A DNA stretch of 64,000 nucleotides from an uncultured Candidatus Entotheonella sp. (lineage in GTDB: Bacteria; Tectomicrobia; Entotheonellia; Entotheonellales; Entotheonellaceae). Position numbers and translations under genes: made by a program. The stretch covers positions 2,467,300 to 2,531,299 of the forward strand of contig OX639990.1 of NCBI GenBank assembly GCA_951828535.1, given 5' to 3'. The notes beneath the pieces are model-generated. The model was not told the origin of the DNA and ran no database searches. It worked only from the letters and a program-made list of their open reading frames with translations. Shown here piece after piece: positions 54,146 through 63,782 of this stretch. Each line of letters begins with the position of its first letter. The stretch's first letter is position 1.

Positions 54146-55170
54146 GGCATCGGTTCCTCGTGTTTCAGGGTGCGCGTCATCAGTTCCATCACCGCCTCGT
54201 GGGGTGAGATGTGCCCTTGTAGGAGGGTATTGACCTTTTCCGCAATCGGCATTTCCACGCCGTGGCGGGCGGCAAGCGCCACCACACAGCCGGCGGTGGT
54301 GACTCCCTCAGCCACCATCCGCATGGGCGACAGAATGGCGGGCAGCTTCCTGCCCTGTCCAAGTTGCACGCCGACACTGTGGTTGCGGCTGCGCTGCCCC
54401 GTGCAGGTCAGGACCAGGTCGCCAAGGCCGGACAGGCCGGCAAAGGTCTGCGGCCGGGCGCCCATGGCGACACCGAGCTGCGTCATCTCGGCCAGGCTGC
54501 GGGTGATGAGGGCGGCGCGCGTATTGGCCCCGAGGTTAAGCCCGTCGCAGACGCCGGCTGCCAGCGCCATGACATTCTTGAGGGCGCCGCCAATCTCGAC
54601 GCCAACCACGTCGGTGCTGGTGTAGACCCGGAACGCCGGGGTGCTGAACAGCCTCTGTACCGCTTCGGCAAGCCGGCGGTCGCGGGCCGCGGCAACCACG
54701 GCAGTGGGCGTCTTGTCACTGACTTCGTGGGCGAAGGAGGGACCGGAAAGCACGGCCACGTCAACAGGCTTGTTGGCGGGCAAGCTGTCCTGCAAGACCT
54801 GCGACATGGTGAGCAGCGAACCGGCCTCGATGCCCTTAGTGGCGCTTACCAGCGTGGCAGCCTCGGGCAGTAGCGGCGCCATGAACCGCCAGACGGTGCG
54901 CACCGCGTGCGATGGCAGCGCGGAGATGAAGACATCCGCCGCACGGGCGGCAGCCTCGAAATCCCTGGTCGGCGTGATCCGCGCATGCAGCGAGACGCCG
55001 GGCAGGTACGGGGCGTTCTCCCGTTCGCTTGCCAGGCGGCGGGCCAATTGTTCATCCCGGACCCACAGCGTTACGGGGTGGCCACCCTCGGCGAGGTGAT
55101 TGGCCAGCGCCGTGCCCCAGGAACCAGCCCCGATTACCGCTGCACGTCTCTGCTCAACCGGCTGATTCAC
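54142..55170 (-). CDS. gpsA: Glycerol-3-phosphate dehydrogenase, NAD(P)+
   Basis: This 342-residue enzyme reduces dihydroxyacetone phosphate to sn-glycerol 3-phosphate for phospholipids. It starts VNQPVEQRRAAVIGAGSWGT with the GxGxxG dinucleotide unit, then DVFISALPSHAVRTVW, SGPSFAHEVSDKTPTAVV and KNVMALAAGVCDGLNLG, which holds the catalytic lysine. GTG 55170 is preferred: it follows GGGAGGCATGAG and lies four bases after the glpK stop. The reading frame stays open upstream across glpK but shows no match. It forms an operon with glpK, larB and larC. Confidence 0.95.
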   Translation of the reverse strand: MNQPVEQRRAAVIGAGSWGTALANHLAEGGHPVTLWVRDEQLARRLASERENAPYLPGVSLHARITPTRDFEAAARAADVFISALPSHAVRTVWRFMAPLLPEAATLVSATKGIEAGSLLTMSQVLQDSLPANKPVDVAVLSGPSFAHEVSDKTPTAVVAAARDRRLAEAVQRLFSTPAFRVYTSTDVVGVEIGGALKNVMALAAGVCDGLNLGANTRAALITRSLAEMTQLGVAMGARPQTFAGLSGLGDLVLTCTGQRSRNHSVGVQLGQGRKLPAILSPMRMVAEGVTTAGCVVALAARHGVEMPIAEKVNTLLQGHISPHEAVMELMTRTLKHEEPMP

Positions 55171-55171
55171 C

Positions 55172-56713
55172 TCATGCCTCCCGGCACTGTGCCGCTGCTG
55201 GCGCCTCGCCGGGAAGCGCTGCCGTCCAACCTCCGGCACGACGCACGGCCTCCTGCCAGCCGCTATACAACGCTTCGCAGCGGGCCGCAGGCATGCGGGG
55301 CGTGAATTCACGCCCCGCGCCCCAACATGCCGTCAACTCGTCCTGATCCCGCCAATAGCCGACGGCCAGACCGGCCAGGCAGGCGGCGCCCAAGGCGGTG
55401 GTTTCAACCGTCCGCGGACGTTGTACGGGAACCTGCAAGATGTCGCTCTGAAACTGCATGGCCAGATCGTTCGCCGCCGCCCCGCCATCGACGCGCAGCG
55501 TGGAAACGCTCACACCCGAGGCAACCGCCATGCGGTCGATGACGTCGCGCGTCTGGTAAGCCATGGCCTCGAGGGCGGCGCGGACGACATGCGCTTTCTT
55601 CGTGCCGCGCGTCAGGCCGACCAGAAGACCGCGCGCGTACATGTCCCAGTGCGGCGCCCCCAGGCCGGTGAATGCCGGCACGAGATAGACGCCGCCGGTG
55701 TCCGGCACGCTGGCGGCCAGGGTTTCGCTCTCTGCCGCGCTGTCGATGATCTGCAGCTCGTCCCGCAGCCATTGCATCGTGGCGCCCGTCATGAAGATGC
55801 TGCCCTCCAGGGCGTAACTGGTGCGCCCGCCGATGCGCCAGGCGATGGTGGTCAGCAGGCCCTCATGGACCGGTCCGGGACGGTTGCCGTTGTGCATCAA
55901 TACGAAGGACCCGGTGCCGTAGGTATTCTTGACCATGCCAGGGGTGAAACACGTTTGCCCGAAAAGGGCGCCCTGCTGATCGCCAATGACGCCGCCGATG
56001 GGCACCGCAGTGCCGTCGAAGCAGGCCGCGGTGGTGGCGCCGAAATCGCCGCTGGAGTCCCGTACCTCGGGCAGCAGGCTCGCCGGAATGTCCAAGGCAC
56101 GCAGAATATCGTCGTCCCACTCGCAGGCGTGGATGTTGTATAGCATCGTTCGGGAGGCATTGGAAGCGTCGGTGCAGTGCAGCCGGCCGCCGCTCAGTTG
56201 GTAGAGCAGCCAAGCGTCGACGGTCCCGAACGCCAGGTGCCCTTGGCTGGCGAGCCGGCGCGCTCCGGGCACATGATCGAGCAGCCAACGCACCTTGGTG
56301 GCGGAAAAGTAGGCGTCCAGCACCAAGCCGGTGCGCTGCCGGATGTCCGCCTCATAGCCGCGTGCGCGCAGTGTTTCCACAAGCGATGCGGTGCGGCGGC
56401 ATTGCCAGACGATGGCGGGGGCTACCGGCTCGCCGCTGCGGCGGTCCCAGATGAGGGTGGTCTCGCGCTGATTGGTGAGGCCGAGAGCAGCGATCTGAGC
56501 AGCAGCCACGCCAGCCTCTTGCAACACCTGCCGTGCTGCATTGAGTTGCGACTGCCAAAGCGCGGCCGGGTTTTGCTCAACCCAACCCGGCTGCGGGAAG
56601 TGCGATGCGAGGGCTTGTTGCGCTCGATGCAGCACGCTGCCGCTGCGGTCGAACAGCAGGGCGCGCGAACTGCTGGTGCCCTGATCGAGGGCCAGAATGT
56701 ATTGTTCAGCCAT
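55172..56713 (-). CDS. glpK: Glycerol kinase
   Basis: This 513-residue FGGY kinase turns glycerol into glycerol 3-phosphate. Seen are ILALDQGTSSSRALLFDRSG (phosphate loop), QNPAALWQSQLNAARQVL, TNQRETTLIWDRRSGEP, IGGVIGDQQGALFGQTC and RVDGGAAANDLAMQFQSDI. Catalytic aspartate is in CTDASNASRTMLYNI. Length is normal for GlpK. ATG 56713 is chosen by family match. With gpsA it links glycerol uptake with phospholipid precursors. No glycerol facilitator (glpF) gene is in the window. Confidence 0.96.
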   Translation of the reverse strand: MAEQYILALDQGTSSSRALLFDRSGSVLHRAQQALASHFPQPGWVEQNPAALWQSQLNAARQVLQEAGVAAAQIAALGLTNQRETTLIWDRRSGEPVAPAIVWQCRRTASLVETLRARGYEADIRQRTGLVLDAYFSATKVRWLLDHVPGARRLASQGHLAFGTVDAWLLYQLSGGRLHCTDASNASRTMLYNIHACEWDDDILRALDIPASLLPEVRDSSGDFGATTAACFDGTAVPIGGVIGDQQGALFGQTCFTPGMVKNTYGTGSFVLMHNGNRPGPVHEGLLTTIAWRIGGRTSYALEGSIFMTGATMQWLRDELQIIDSAAESETLAASVPDTGGVYLVPAFTGLGAPHWDMYARGLLVGLTRGTKKAHVVRAALEAMAYQTRDVIDRMAVASGVSVSTLRVDGGAAANDLAMQFQSDILQVPVQRPRTVETTALGAACLAGLAVGYWRDQDELTACWGAGREFTPRMPAARCEALYSGWQEAVRRAGGWTAALPGEAPAAAQCREA

Positions 56714-56730
56714 AATTTCCGTTCCCCCCG

Positions 56731-57873
56731 TCAAGACGCGCGTGCGAAAACCCGTATGCTGATTGCCGGGTCGATCAGGTGATCGGGAAACGGGCGATAG
56801 GGCGCCGCGCCCCGCACGGCTTTGAGCAGTGCCTGGTCGATCTCCGTGTAGCCCGACGAGCGCAGCAGGACACTTTCGCTCAATTCGCCGTTACGCTGCA
56901 CGGTGAAGCCAACGATGGGCACGCCGACGGGGCGGTCCGGGACAAGATACGGGATGCTGAACATCAGTTCGATCTGGCGTTGCATGACGAGCAGATACGA
57001 CACGTGCTTGAGACCGAACGACGCAATGGAGCGGAACTTGCCGCCCTCGCCGGGGGTGTCCCCGCCTTCGCCGGGTTGCTCCGGGCCCGCCTCGTAAACG
57101 CCCGGCGCGTCGAAGCCAGGTAGGCGGCGGTGCTCGTCCAGAAGCGCCAGGTGCTCGCCGATAGCCCGCCGCACGTCCTGCTCCGTCATGCCTGCGGCCT
57201 CCTGCTGACGCCGCAGCATCTCCAGTTCTTCCTGAAGGGTCATCTGGTAGCGAGGATCTTGCAGCATTGGCTTCACGATTAAAGGACGCGGCTGCTCGGA
57301 AGTCGGTTTGGGGGTTTCCGCGGGCTTGGGCATGACGGGTTGCCGGGAAGTCGGCGGAACCAACCGTGCAACGGTAGTGGGGGGCGCAGGCGGCTGTGAT
57401 GGCGCCGGTAGGTCACGGGGCCGGGTGGCGCCCTGCACGCTGTAGCGCTCTGGGAGGTTTAGCTCCAGCGGCATGTCGGGGGGATTTGGTCCCGAGGGTC
57501 TTCTCGTACCGCCCTCTCCGGGTCCGACGTCCTGTGCCGTGCCGTCGTAGCGCGACACAATCCGCGCTTCAGCGGGCCGCTCCTGGCGTACCGGCTCGGG
57601 GAGATCGACGACCAGACCGCCCTGCCGGGGCGGTACGGAAGCGGGTTCGGGCCGTTTTTCCGGAGTCGGTTGCGGGTCCGATTGTTCGGGCGGCGTTTGG
57701 ACAGGCTCGGGCGCAGCGGCTGGCGTAGGTATCTCTATAAAGCGGACAGCCACGGGAGCCGACGGCGGATTATGCGATGGCAGGAAACGCCACAGCAACG
57801 GCAGGTGGGCGTGGATGACCACGGACAAGAGCAGGAATATGCAGAGTCGTAATCGGGATTTTCTCATGCTCAT
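56731..57873 (-). CDS. TonB-family energy transducer-like protein
   Basis: This 380-residue protein has the TonB layout: an N-terminal anchor (LCIFLLLSVVIHAHLPLLW), a long proline-rich spacer (PTPAAAPEPVQTPPEQSDPQ and many later PP runs), and a C-terminal TonB fold seen as VPIVGFTVQRNGELSESVLLR then SSGYTEIDQALLKAVRGAAPYRPFP. It would carry the proton motive force to outer-membrane receptors. No exbB/exbD or receptor gene is adjacent. ATG 57873 or 57867 are both possible; the first is given here. The spacer contains glycine-rich blocks (GEGGDTPGEGGKF) not common in TonB. Confidence 0.85.
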   Translation of the reverse strand: MSMRKSRLRLCIFLLLSVVIHAHLPLLWRFLPSHNPPSAPVAVRFIEIPTPAAAPEPVQTPPEQSDPQPTPEKRPEPASVPPRQGGLVVDLPEPVRQERPAEARIVSRYDGTAQDVGPGEGGTRRPSGPNPPDMPLELNLPERYSVQGATRPRDLPAPSQPPAPPTTVARLVPPTSRQPVMPKPAETPKPTSEQPRPLIVKPMLQDPRYQMTLQEELEMLRRQQEAAGMTEQDVRRAIGEHLALLDEHRRLPGFDAPGVYEAGPEQPGEGGDTPGEGGKFRSIASFGLKHVSYLLVMQRQIELMFSIPYLVPDRPVGVPIVGFTVQRNGELSESVLLRSSGYTEIDQALLKAVRGAAPYRPFPDHLIDPAISIRVFARAS

Positions 57874-57941
57874 CCACGTCAGAACGGTGCCCGAGGCTCA
57901 GACGGCATGCCCTTACACGGAACGACTCATCCCCGGAAGAT

Positions 57942-58331
<390 letters not shown>

Positions 58332-59618
58332 TCACTTGGCAGACGCAACGTGCTGCAGCGCCCGCCGCCCTATGTCACGCCGGAACTGTCTGCCCGGCCA
58401 CTGAATGCATTCGACCGCCCGGTACGCCTCGGCAATCGCCTCGGCAATGCCGGCCGCGCGCGCGGTGACGCCGAGCACGCGGCCACCGTTGGTTACCAAG
58501 TGCCCGTCCCGCTCGTCCGTGCCGGCATGAAAGACCCACGCATTCGGCTGATCCGCCGCGGCTTCGATGCCGGTGATCGGCATGCCGCGGGAATACGCAC
58601 CCGGATAGCCCTCCGCTGCCATGACGACGCACACGGCGGCGGCGGGCAGGAACTGCACCCGCGCGTCGCCCAGTTGCCCGCGTGCCGCACCGTCAAGCAG
58701 CGGCAGGAGGTCATCGTCGAGCAGCATGAGCAGGGCTTGTGTCTCGGGATCGCCAAAGCGTGCGTTGAATTCTATAACGTAAGGGCGGTCTTCCACAATC
58801 ATTAAGCCGACGTAAAGAACGCCGCGGTACGGCATGCCGCGCGCCGCCATGCCGCCGACCGTCGGCATGACGATGTCGCTGAGAACCCGCTGCTGCAACG
58901 CCTCGCTGACAACGGGCGCGGGGGCGTAGGCGCCCATGCCGCCGGTATTGGGGCCTTGATCGCCGTCGTAAGCGCGTTTGTGGTCCTGCGAGGTAGCCAG
59001 CGGCACGACGTTCTGCCCGTCTACCAGGACGTGGAACGAAGCCTCCTCGCCATCCAGGAACTCTTCCAAAACGACGCGGCGGCCAGCGTCGCCAAAGATC
59101 CGTTCCTGCATGGCCTGCCGCACGGCCTGGAGCGCCTCGTCCTTGTTCTGACAGACGGTGACCCCCTTCCCTGCGGCCAAGCCATCGGCCTTGACGACCA
59201 CCGGCCCGCCGTGGTGGCGGATGTGGGATTCGGCGGCGGCGAGGTCGTCAAAGGTGACCGCATCGGCGGTGGGAATACCGGCTTCCAGCATGAACTGCTT
59301 GGCGAATATCTTGCTGGATTCGAGCTGGGCGGCGGCTTGCGTGGGGCCGAATACCCGCAGACCCTCGGCCTTGAAAGCGTCGGTGATCCCCAAGGCCAGC
59401 GGGGCTTCCGGGCCGACGACGGTCAAGTCGATCTGTTCTTCCCGGGCGAAGCGCCGCAGTGCTCCGACGTCCTCGGCCGCGATGGCGACGTTGCGGGCCA
59501 GGGTGCGGGTGCCGGGATTTCCGGGGGCGCAGTAGAGGGCGTCTAAGTGGGGGCTCTGGGCCAGCTTCCACGTCAGGGCGTGCTCGCGGCCGCCGCTGCC
59601 TACCACAAGGACCTTCAC
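58332..59618 (-). CDS. purD: Phosphoribosylamine-glycine ligase
   Basis: This 428-residue ATP-grasp enzyme joins glycine to phosphoribosylamine, step two of purine synthesis. It starts KVLVVGSGGREHALTWKLAQS, contains KADGLAAGKGVTVCQNKDEA, DGDQGPNTGGMGAYAPAPVV and EFNARFGDPETQALLM, all PurD signatures, and ends with a typical C-terminal domain. Length is normal. It is 24 bases downstream of purH, so the pair is one operon; the order purH-purD is common in proteobacteria. Confidence 0.96.
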   Translation of the reverse strand: MKVLVVGSGGREHALTWKLAQSPHLDALYCAPGNPGTRTLARNVAIAAEDVGALRRFAREEQIDLTVVGPEAPLALGITDAFKAEGLRVFGPTQAAAQLESSKIFAKQFMLEAGIPTADAVTFDDLAAAESHIRHHGGPVVVKADGLAAGKGVTVCQNKDEALQAVRQAMQERIFGDAGRRVVLEEFLDGEEASFHVLVDGQNVVPLATSQDHKRAYDGDQGPNTGGMGAYAPAPVVSEALQQRVLSDIVMPTVGGMAARGMPYRGVLYVGLMIVEDRPYVIEFNARFGDPETQALLMLLDDDLLPLLDGAARGQLGDARVQFLPAAAVCVVMAAEGYPGAYSRGMPITGIEAAADQPNAWVFHAGTDERDGHLVTNGGRVLGVTARAAGIAEAIAEAYRAVECIQWPGRQFRRDIGRRALQHVASAK

Positions 59619-59642
59619 GGTGACATGCCTCGCTTCGCTGGG

Positions 59643-61214
59643 TTAGTGTCTGAACGCCCGCACGCCGGAGAACGCCATGACGATGCCGTGCTCGTTGGCC
59701 GCGGCGATGGCTTCCTTGTCCCGCACGGAGCCGCCCGGCTGGATGACGGCCTCGACCCCCGCCTCGGCGATGAGGTCCACACCGTCGCGGAAGGGGAAAA
59801 AGGCGTCCGACGCCGCCACACACCCTTTCGTGCTGCTGCGGGCCTTCATCAGCGCCATGCGACTGGCGTCCGCGCGGCTCATCTGCCCGGAGCCGATGCC
59901 GACCGTCTGCGTGTCGCGCACCAGAACGACGGCGTTGGATTTGACGTGCTTGACGACCTTCCAGGCAAACAGCATTGCTTGCATTTGCGCCGGGGTGGGT
60001 TGGCGTTCCGTGACGATGCGCAGATCTTCGGGGGTCAGGAGGGCTTGATCAACGTCCTGCACCAGCGCGCCGCCGGCGATGCTGCGCCACTGGCGCCGGG
60101 GTCTTTGGTTGCTCGCTGTACCGGCGTCCATACCCCAGGCTAGCAGGATGCGGTTTCGCTTCCGGGTCAACAACGCCAAGGCCTCCGGGTGGAACGAAGG
60201 AGCTAGCAGGACTTCCAGGAACCGGTCTCCGATTGCCTCGGCCATGGCGGCGTCCACTTCCCGATTGCAGCTGATGACGCCGCCCGAAGCGGAGTCCGGA
60301 TCGGTGGCGTAGGCGCGCTCGTACGCCTCGGCGGCTGTGGGGGCTACGGCAATGCCGCATGGCGTCTGGTGTTTCAGGATGACCACCGCCAGCTCGTCGA
60401 ATTCCTGCACGGCCGCCAGCGCAGCATCGGCGTCCGCGAGGTTGTTGAACGATAGTTCCTTGCCGTGCAGTTGCTGGGCCTGTATCAGGTTCGGGCGTAC
60501 GGCTGGTGTGGATGCGTACAACGCCGCACCCTGATGCGGATTTTCCCCGTAGCGCAGGGCGCGTTCCCGACGCAGAACCAGGGTTTCCTGCTGGGCGAAG
60601 GAGGTCGCGTCGGCTTGCTCATGGCCAGCAGTGTGTAGATAGGTGCCGATGGCGGCATCGTATGCGGCTGTGCGCTGAAACGTCTCCAGGGCCAATCGTT
60701 GGCGTAGGGGGAGGCTGGTGGCACCGTTGTTTTGCCGCAGATCCGTCAATACCTCATCGTACTGGTGCGGTTGGCACACCACCGTCACGTCCGCGAAATT
60801 CTTGGCGGCGGCACGCAGCATGGCCACGCCGCCAATGTCAATGTAGGAGAGTGCTTCGTCGAGGGGGAGGGCGCCGTTTCCCGTCATGGCCTCAAAGGGG
60901 TAGAGGTTGACGACAACCAGATCGATGAGCGGCAAGCCGTGCGCGGCGGCGTCAGCCATTTGATCGGGCCTGTCGCGCTGGGCGAGAATCCCGCCGTGCA
61001 GGCGGGGATGCAGGGTTTTGACCCGGCCGTCAAGCATCTCCGGCATGCCGGTAACGTCCTCCACAGACGCGACCTGAATGCCGTGATCCCGCAAGGCGGC
61101 AGCGGTGCCGCCGGTGGACAGGATTTCGATGTCGTAGTGCCGCAACTGCTCCACAAAGGGAACAATGCCCTCCTTGTCCGACACGCTGACGAGGGCGCGC
61201 TTGAGTTTATTCAT
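59643..61214 (-). CDS. purH: Bifunctional AICAR transformylase / IMP cyclohydrolase
   Basis: This 523-residue protein carries out the last two steps of IMP synthesis. The N-terminal IMP cyclohydrolase part (RALVSVSDKEGIVPFVEQL, ILSTGGTAAALRDHG, DGRVKTLHPRLHGGIL) is followed by the AICAR transformylase part, with YGENPHQGAALYA, ILKHQTPCGIAVAP, KSNAVVLVRDTQTVGIGSGQMSRADA and the ending GGSVRDKEAIAAANEHGIVM. Length is normal. It lies ten bases after rsmE on the same strand and is followed by purD. Confidence 0.97.
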   Translation of the reverse strand: MNKLKRALVSVSDKEGIVPFVEQLRHYDIEILSTGGTAAALRDHGIQVASVEDVTGMPEMLDGRVKTLHPRLHGGILAQRDRPDQMADAAAHGLPLIDLVVVNLYPFEAMTGNGALPLDEALSYIDIGGVAMLRAAAKNFADVTVVCQPHQYDEVLTDLRQNNGATSLPLRQRLALETFQRTAAYDAAIGTYLHTAGHEQADATSFAQQETLVLRRERALRYGENPHQGAALYASTPAVRPNLIQAQQLHGKELSFNNLADADAALAAVQEFDELAVVILKHQTPCGIAVAPTAAEAYERAYATDPDSASGGVISCNREVDAAMAEAIGDRFLEVLLAPSFHPEALALLTRKRNRILLAWGMDAGTASNQRPRRQWRSIAGGALVQDVDQALLTPEDLRIVTERQPTPAQMQAMLFAWKVVKHVKSNAVVLVRDTQTVGIGSGQMSRADASRMALMKARSSTKGCVAASDAFFPFRDGVDLIAEAGVEAVIQPGGSVRDKEAIAAANEHGIVMAFSGVRAFRH

Positions 61215-61224
61215 TCCGTCTTCC

Positions 61225-61968
61225 TCAGGGATCGAGTTCGCCGCGGCTGTAGCGGATGATGCCGGTCACGGCGACAGCCGCGGTTTCGGTGCGCAGGCGC
61301 CGCGGTCCCAGGCTCACCGGCACGAAACCGTGCGCCTCGGCCACCGCGACTTCGTCTTCGGTGAACCCGCTTTCCGGTCCCACGAGAACGGCAATGGGGT
61401 AGCGATCATCTCTGGTCTCTAACACCTGCCGGATGCCGCGTGATGTTTCCTGTTCCCAACAAATGATCTTAACGGGTGCCGCGTCGTAGCGGGCGCAAAA
61501 ATCGGCCAATGACGACGGGTTACCGAGTTCGAGCAACGTTCGACGTCCGCACTGGCCGGCCGCTGCCGCCGCAATGCGCTGCCAACGAGCCATTTTCTCA
61601 GTCATGCGCTGGCCAACACTCCGCACTACGGACAGCTCAGTTTGGAGAGGCACCAGCGTGGACAATCCCAACTCGGAACATTTCTCGACAATCCAGTCCA
61701 TCCTGGCGCCCTGAGGAAGTCCCTGCCCTAGCACGACAACCTTGCTGCAGGGCGGCGGCGACGCCAGCAGGGTCACCCGCTCGCCTTGAACAAGACCGGC
61801 CGATACATGTGTCAGACGAACGACACATTCCCGGCCATTGTCATCGAACAGGCCGATCTGGTCGCCCACCCTTAACCGCAGCACGCGGGCGACGTAGTGG
61901 GCTGTATCGCGCGGTAGCGAGATGACGGATTCGTCAAGGATTCCCGGGTCTACATACGCGCGGTGCAT
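61225..61968 (-). CDS. rsmE: 16S rRNA U1498 N3-methyltransferase
   Basis: This 247-residue protein is RsmE, a knotted SPOUT methylase that modifies U1498 in 16S rRNA. It starts MHRAYVDPGILDESVISLPR and has GQGLPQGARMDWIVEKCSEL, LVPLQTELSVVR, IAVLVGPESGFTEDEV and the late SLGPRRLRTETAAV knot. ATG 61968 is chosen by family length; the frame is open upstream into prmA but shows no match. It follows prmA by 13 bases, a common pairing of ribosome-modifying genes. Confidence 0.95.
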   Translation of the reverse strand: MHRAYVDPGILDESVISLPRDTAHYVARVLRLRVGDQIGLFDDNGRECVVRLTHVSAGLVQGERVTLLASPPPCSKVVVLGQGLPQGARMDWIVEKCSELGLSTLVPLQTELSVVRSVGQRMTEKMARWQRIAAAAAGQCGRRTLLELGNPSSLADFCARYDAAPVKIICWEQETSRGIRQVLETRDDRYPIAVLVGPESGFTEDEVAVAEAHGFVPVSLGPRRLRTETAAVAVTGIIRYSRGELDP

Positions 61969-61981
61969 ACGATTCTTGAGC

Positions 61982-62929
61982 TCACTTTGCCGACGCATCC
62001 CGGACAGGTTGGGCAGCCAAGGCAATCCAGCCGTCTGTCAGCATCCGGGAGCAAACACCCAGTCCGGCTGTCTTGAGCGACGCCGTCAACGTGGTTTCCT
62101 GGGGAGCGATAATTCCAGATGCGATCAGGGTGCCTCCCGGCCTCAGACGACGACGCAGGGTTTGCATCATCTCGACCAACGGCCCGAGAAAGATATTCGC
62201 CACAATCATGTCGAATGGCCCGGCGGCAGTGTCGTCGCACCAGCCGGAAATGAATTGCACCTGCTTCAGCAGATCATTCGTCGCGGCATTGTCGATCGCT
62301 ACGACAACCGCTTGGGGGTCCACGTCCACGCCGACTGCGGCGCGCAAGCCGAGCCGCACAGCAGTCAGCGACAGGATACCCGAGCCACAGCCCGCGTCAA
62401 GAAGATCACCGCCTTGGTATTGCGGGGCGTAGTCGGCCAGCATGTCCAGGCACATGCGGGTGGTTGGGTGCGTGCCGGTCCCGAAGGCCAGACCCGGATC
62501 AATGGTCAGACACGTCTTGCCCTGCGGTATGCGTGAGATGTCCCAGGAAGGACGGATGAGCAAGCGATCATCCACCCAGAAGGGATGAAAGAAGTCCTGC
62601 CACTGGGTGAGGTATCGCTGGTCGCTCAGCTTGCAACAATACAACGACCAAGGCAGGGCCGCTTCGGACCCGGCGCCGGCGGCTATGAATCGCTGCAAGG
62701 CGGCGAGCCGTGTCAAGAATTCTTCGTGCCCCGCGAAGGCCGCTTGCAGGACGGTCGAGCCGTGGGTGTAAAGCGTGTTGTCCACGCAGGGCTCGCAGCA
62801 GGCCGACAGCCTGGCGTGCTCATGGATGATAACCGCTGCCGAACCCAGGCGATCGAGGTAGGCGCTGACCGCATCGCTTGTATGCGCCGGCGTTTGCACG
62901 TAAACGTTCCACCACTGCATCCAGGCCAC
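61982..62929 (-). CDS. prmA: Ribosomal protein L11 methyltransferase
   Basis: This 315-residue protein is PrmA, which trimethylates ribosomal protein L11. The catalytic part shows GLAFGTGTHPTTRMCLDML, DLLDAGCGSGILSLTAVRLG, VGVDVDPQAVVVA and VANIFLGPLVEMM. The N-terminal 130 residues match the L11-binding part only weakly, as usual. It heads prmA-rsmE-purH-purD on the minus strand. The 62930-63471 space upstream is filled by mobile DNA (see below), so its promoter probably lies near 62935-63005. Confidence 0.92.
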   Translation of the reverse strand: MAWMQWWNVYVQTPAHTSDAVSAYLDRLGSAAVIIHEHARLSACCEPCVDNTLYTHGSTVLQAAFAGHEEFLTRLAALQRFIAAGAGSEAALPWSLYCCKLSDQRYLTQWQDFFHPFWVDDRLLIRPSWDISRIPQGKTCLTIDPGLAFGTGTHPTTRMCLDMLADYAPQYQGGDLLDAGCGSGILSLTAVRLGLRAAVGVDVDPQAVVVAIDNAATNDLLKQVQFISGWCDDTAAGPFDMIVANIFLGPLVEMMQTLRRRLRPGGTLIASGIIAPQETTLTASLKTAGLGVCSRMLTDGWIALAAQPVRDASAK

Positions 62930-63011
62930 CAGTTTGGCTAGTTGGGAGACGTCAGGGGGACGCCGCAGCTAAATTCAGAAAGCTCCGCTTTCGACCTGTT
63001 CAATAGACTTA

Positions 63012-63448
63012 GAGCGGTTTGCGTTCGTTATGTCTGACCTATCTACGCGCCATGTTGTGATGCGCCGCATCGAGATCGTTCGTGACTGCGGCGTTTGTTT
63101 AGCAGGACCTCGATGCAGCACATGGGCTCTGCGGGGGTTGGGTTTTTGCGGTTCTGACGCGCCTTTTCGGCCAGGGATTTGTTGTCGGGGATCGAACCCC
63201 CCTTGCCCCCCTTATCAGGGGGGAATTTCTGAAAACCGCAAGGGCTCAAGGACAACGTCTCCAAAGTCTCCCTTATCAGGGGGAATTTCTGAAGACCGCA
63301 AGGGCCCAAGGACAACACCTCCAAGGCCCCCCTGACAAGGGGGGTTGGGGGGTTATACCAACGCAGGCGCAGGGCCGCTCGGGTGCACGTCTTTGTCCGG
63401 CGCCTTACGCCGCTGCGGATATCCCATATAGGCATGCGAAAATCGCTC
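63012..63448. mobile_element. 437 bp IS630-ended element with DUF559 scrap
   Basis: The element lies between TA dinucleotides (63010-63011 and 63449-63450). Ends read GAGCGGTTTGCG on the left and CGAAAATCGCTC on the right, a partly matching inverted repeat, and the bases beyond (CT-TA, TA-AG) are also symmetrical. Just inside the right end lies RCGYPI then TAG, the end of an IS630 transposase, as in the remnant at 51668. Inside, 63127-63198 (minus) reads IPDNKSLAEKARQNRKNPTP, the start of a DUF559 nuclease-like protein, which then breaks off. It looks like a deleted IS630 copy that captured other DNA. Confidence 0.6.
63211..63330. repeat. Two tandem 60-base repeats beside cas2
   Basis: The unit beginning CTTATCAGGGGGGAATTTCT at 63211 repeats exactly 60 bases later at 63271, with few differences. 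The units start and end with a hairpin-like CCTTATCAGGGGG. Only two copies exist and there is no spacer, so this is not a CRISPR array. Confidence 0.8.
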
Positions 63449-63471
63449 TAAGGAACGATCTCTATAGTAGC

Positions 63472-63741
63472 CTACACCATCGTGGTACGTGCCGGGCGGC
63501 TGACCACGCCGCCGAGCGCCACGACCTGTCGCGCGCAATGCTCGCACAGGTGGTAATAGCGCACGTGATCATCGTCCTTGATCTCCCGGCGCACCGCGGC
63601 CTGAAGCCGTCCCACGTCCCTGGGTGCGAGCACGCATTCAAACACGGAATACTGCACACGGGCGCCGAAATTCTTCAGGGTACGGTGCAGACGGTTGCGG
63701 CGCTTGGTGTGCGAAATATCGTAACTCACGACGATGAACAT
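63472..63741 (-). CDS. cas2: CRISPR adaptation endonuclease Cas2
   Basis: This 89-residue protein is Cas2, the partner of Cas1 in making new CRISPR spacers. It starts MFIVVSYDISHTKRRNRLHR with the catalytic aspartate in SYDI, and continues TLKNFGARVQYSVFECVLAP, the Cas2 signature, and YYHLCEHCARQVVALGG. Length is normal. It is 41 bases downstream of cas1 on the same strand. An array normally lies close; the 540 bases after cas2 instead hold an IS630-ended element. Confidence 0.95.
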   Translation of the reverse strand: MFIVVSYDISHTKRRNRLHRTLKNFGARVQYSVFECVLAPRDVGRLQAAVRREIKDDDHVRYYHLCEHCARQVVALGGVVSRPARTTMV

Positions 63742-63782
63742 GCTCGGTCTCCCGGGAAAAAGGATGTGGGTTCGGGGTCCCT

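Noticed and set aside
63127-63210. Possible tRNA gene (GGTTCGATCCCC on the minus strand)
   Set aside because: Only a T-arm-like word is present. No D arm, anticodon arm or acceptor stem can be drawn; the same bases code for the DUF559 scrap.
63211-63330. Possible CRISPR array next to cas2
   Set aside because: There are only two copies of a 60-base unit with no spacers between; the unit contains its own palindrome. It is a tandem duplication inside a mobile element.
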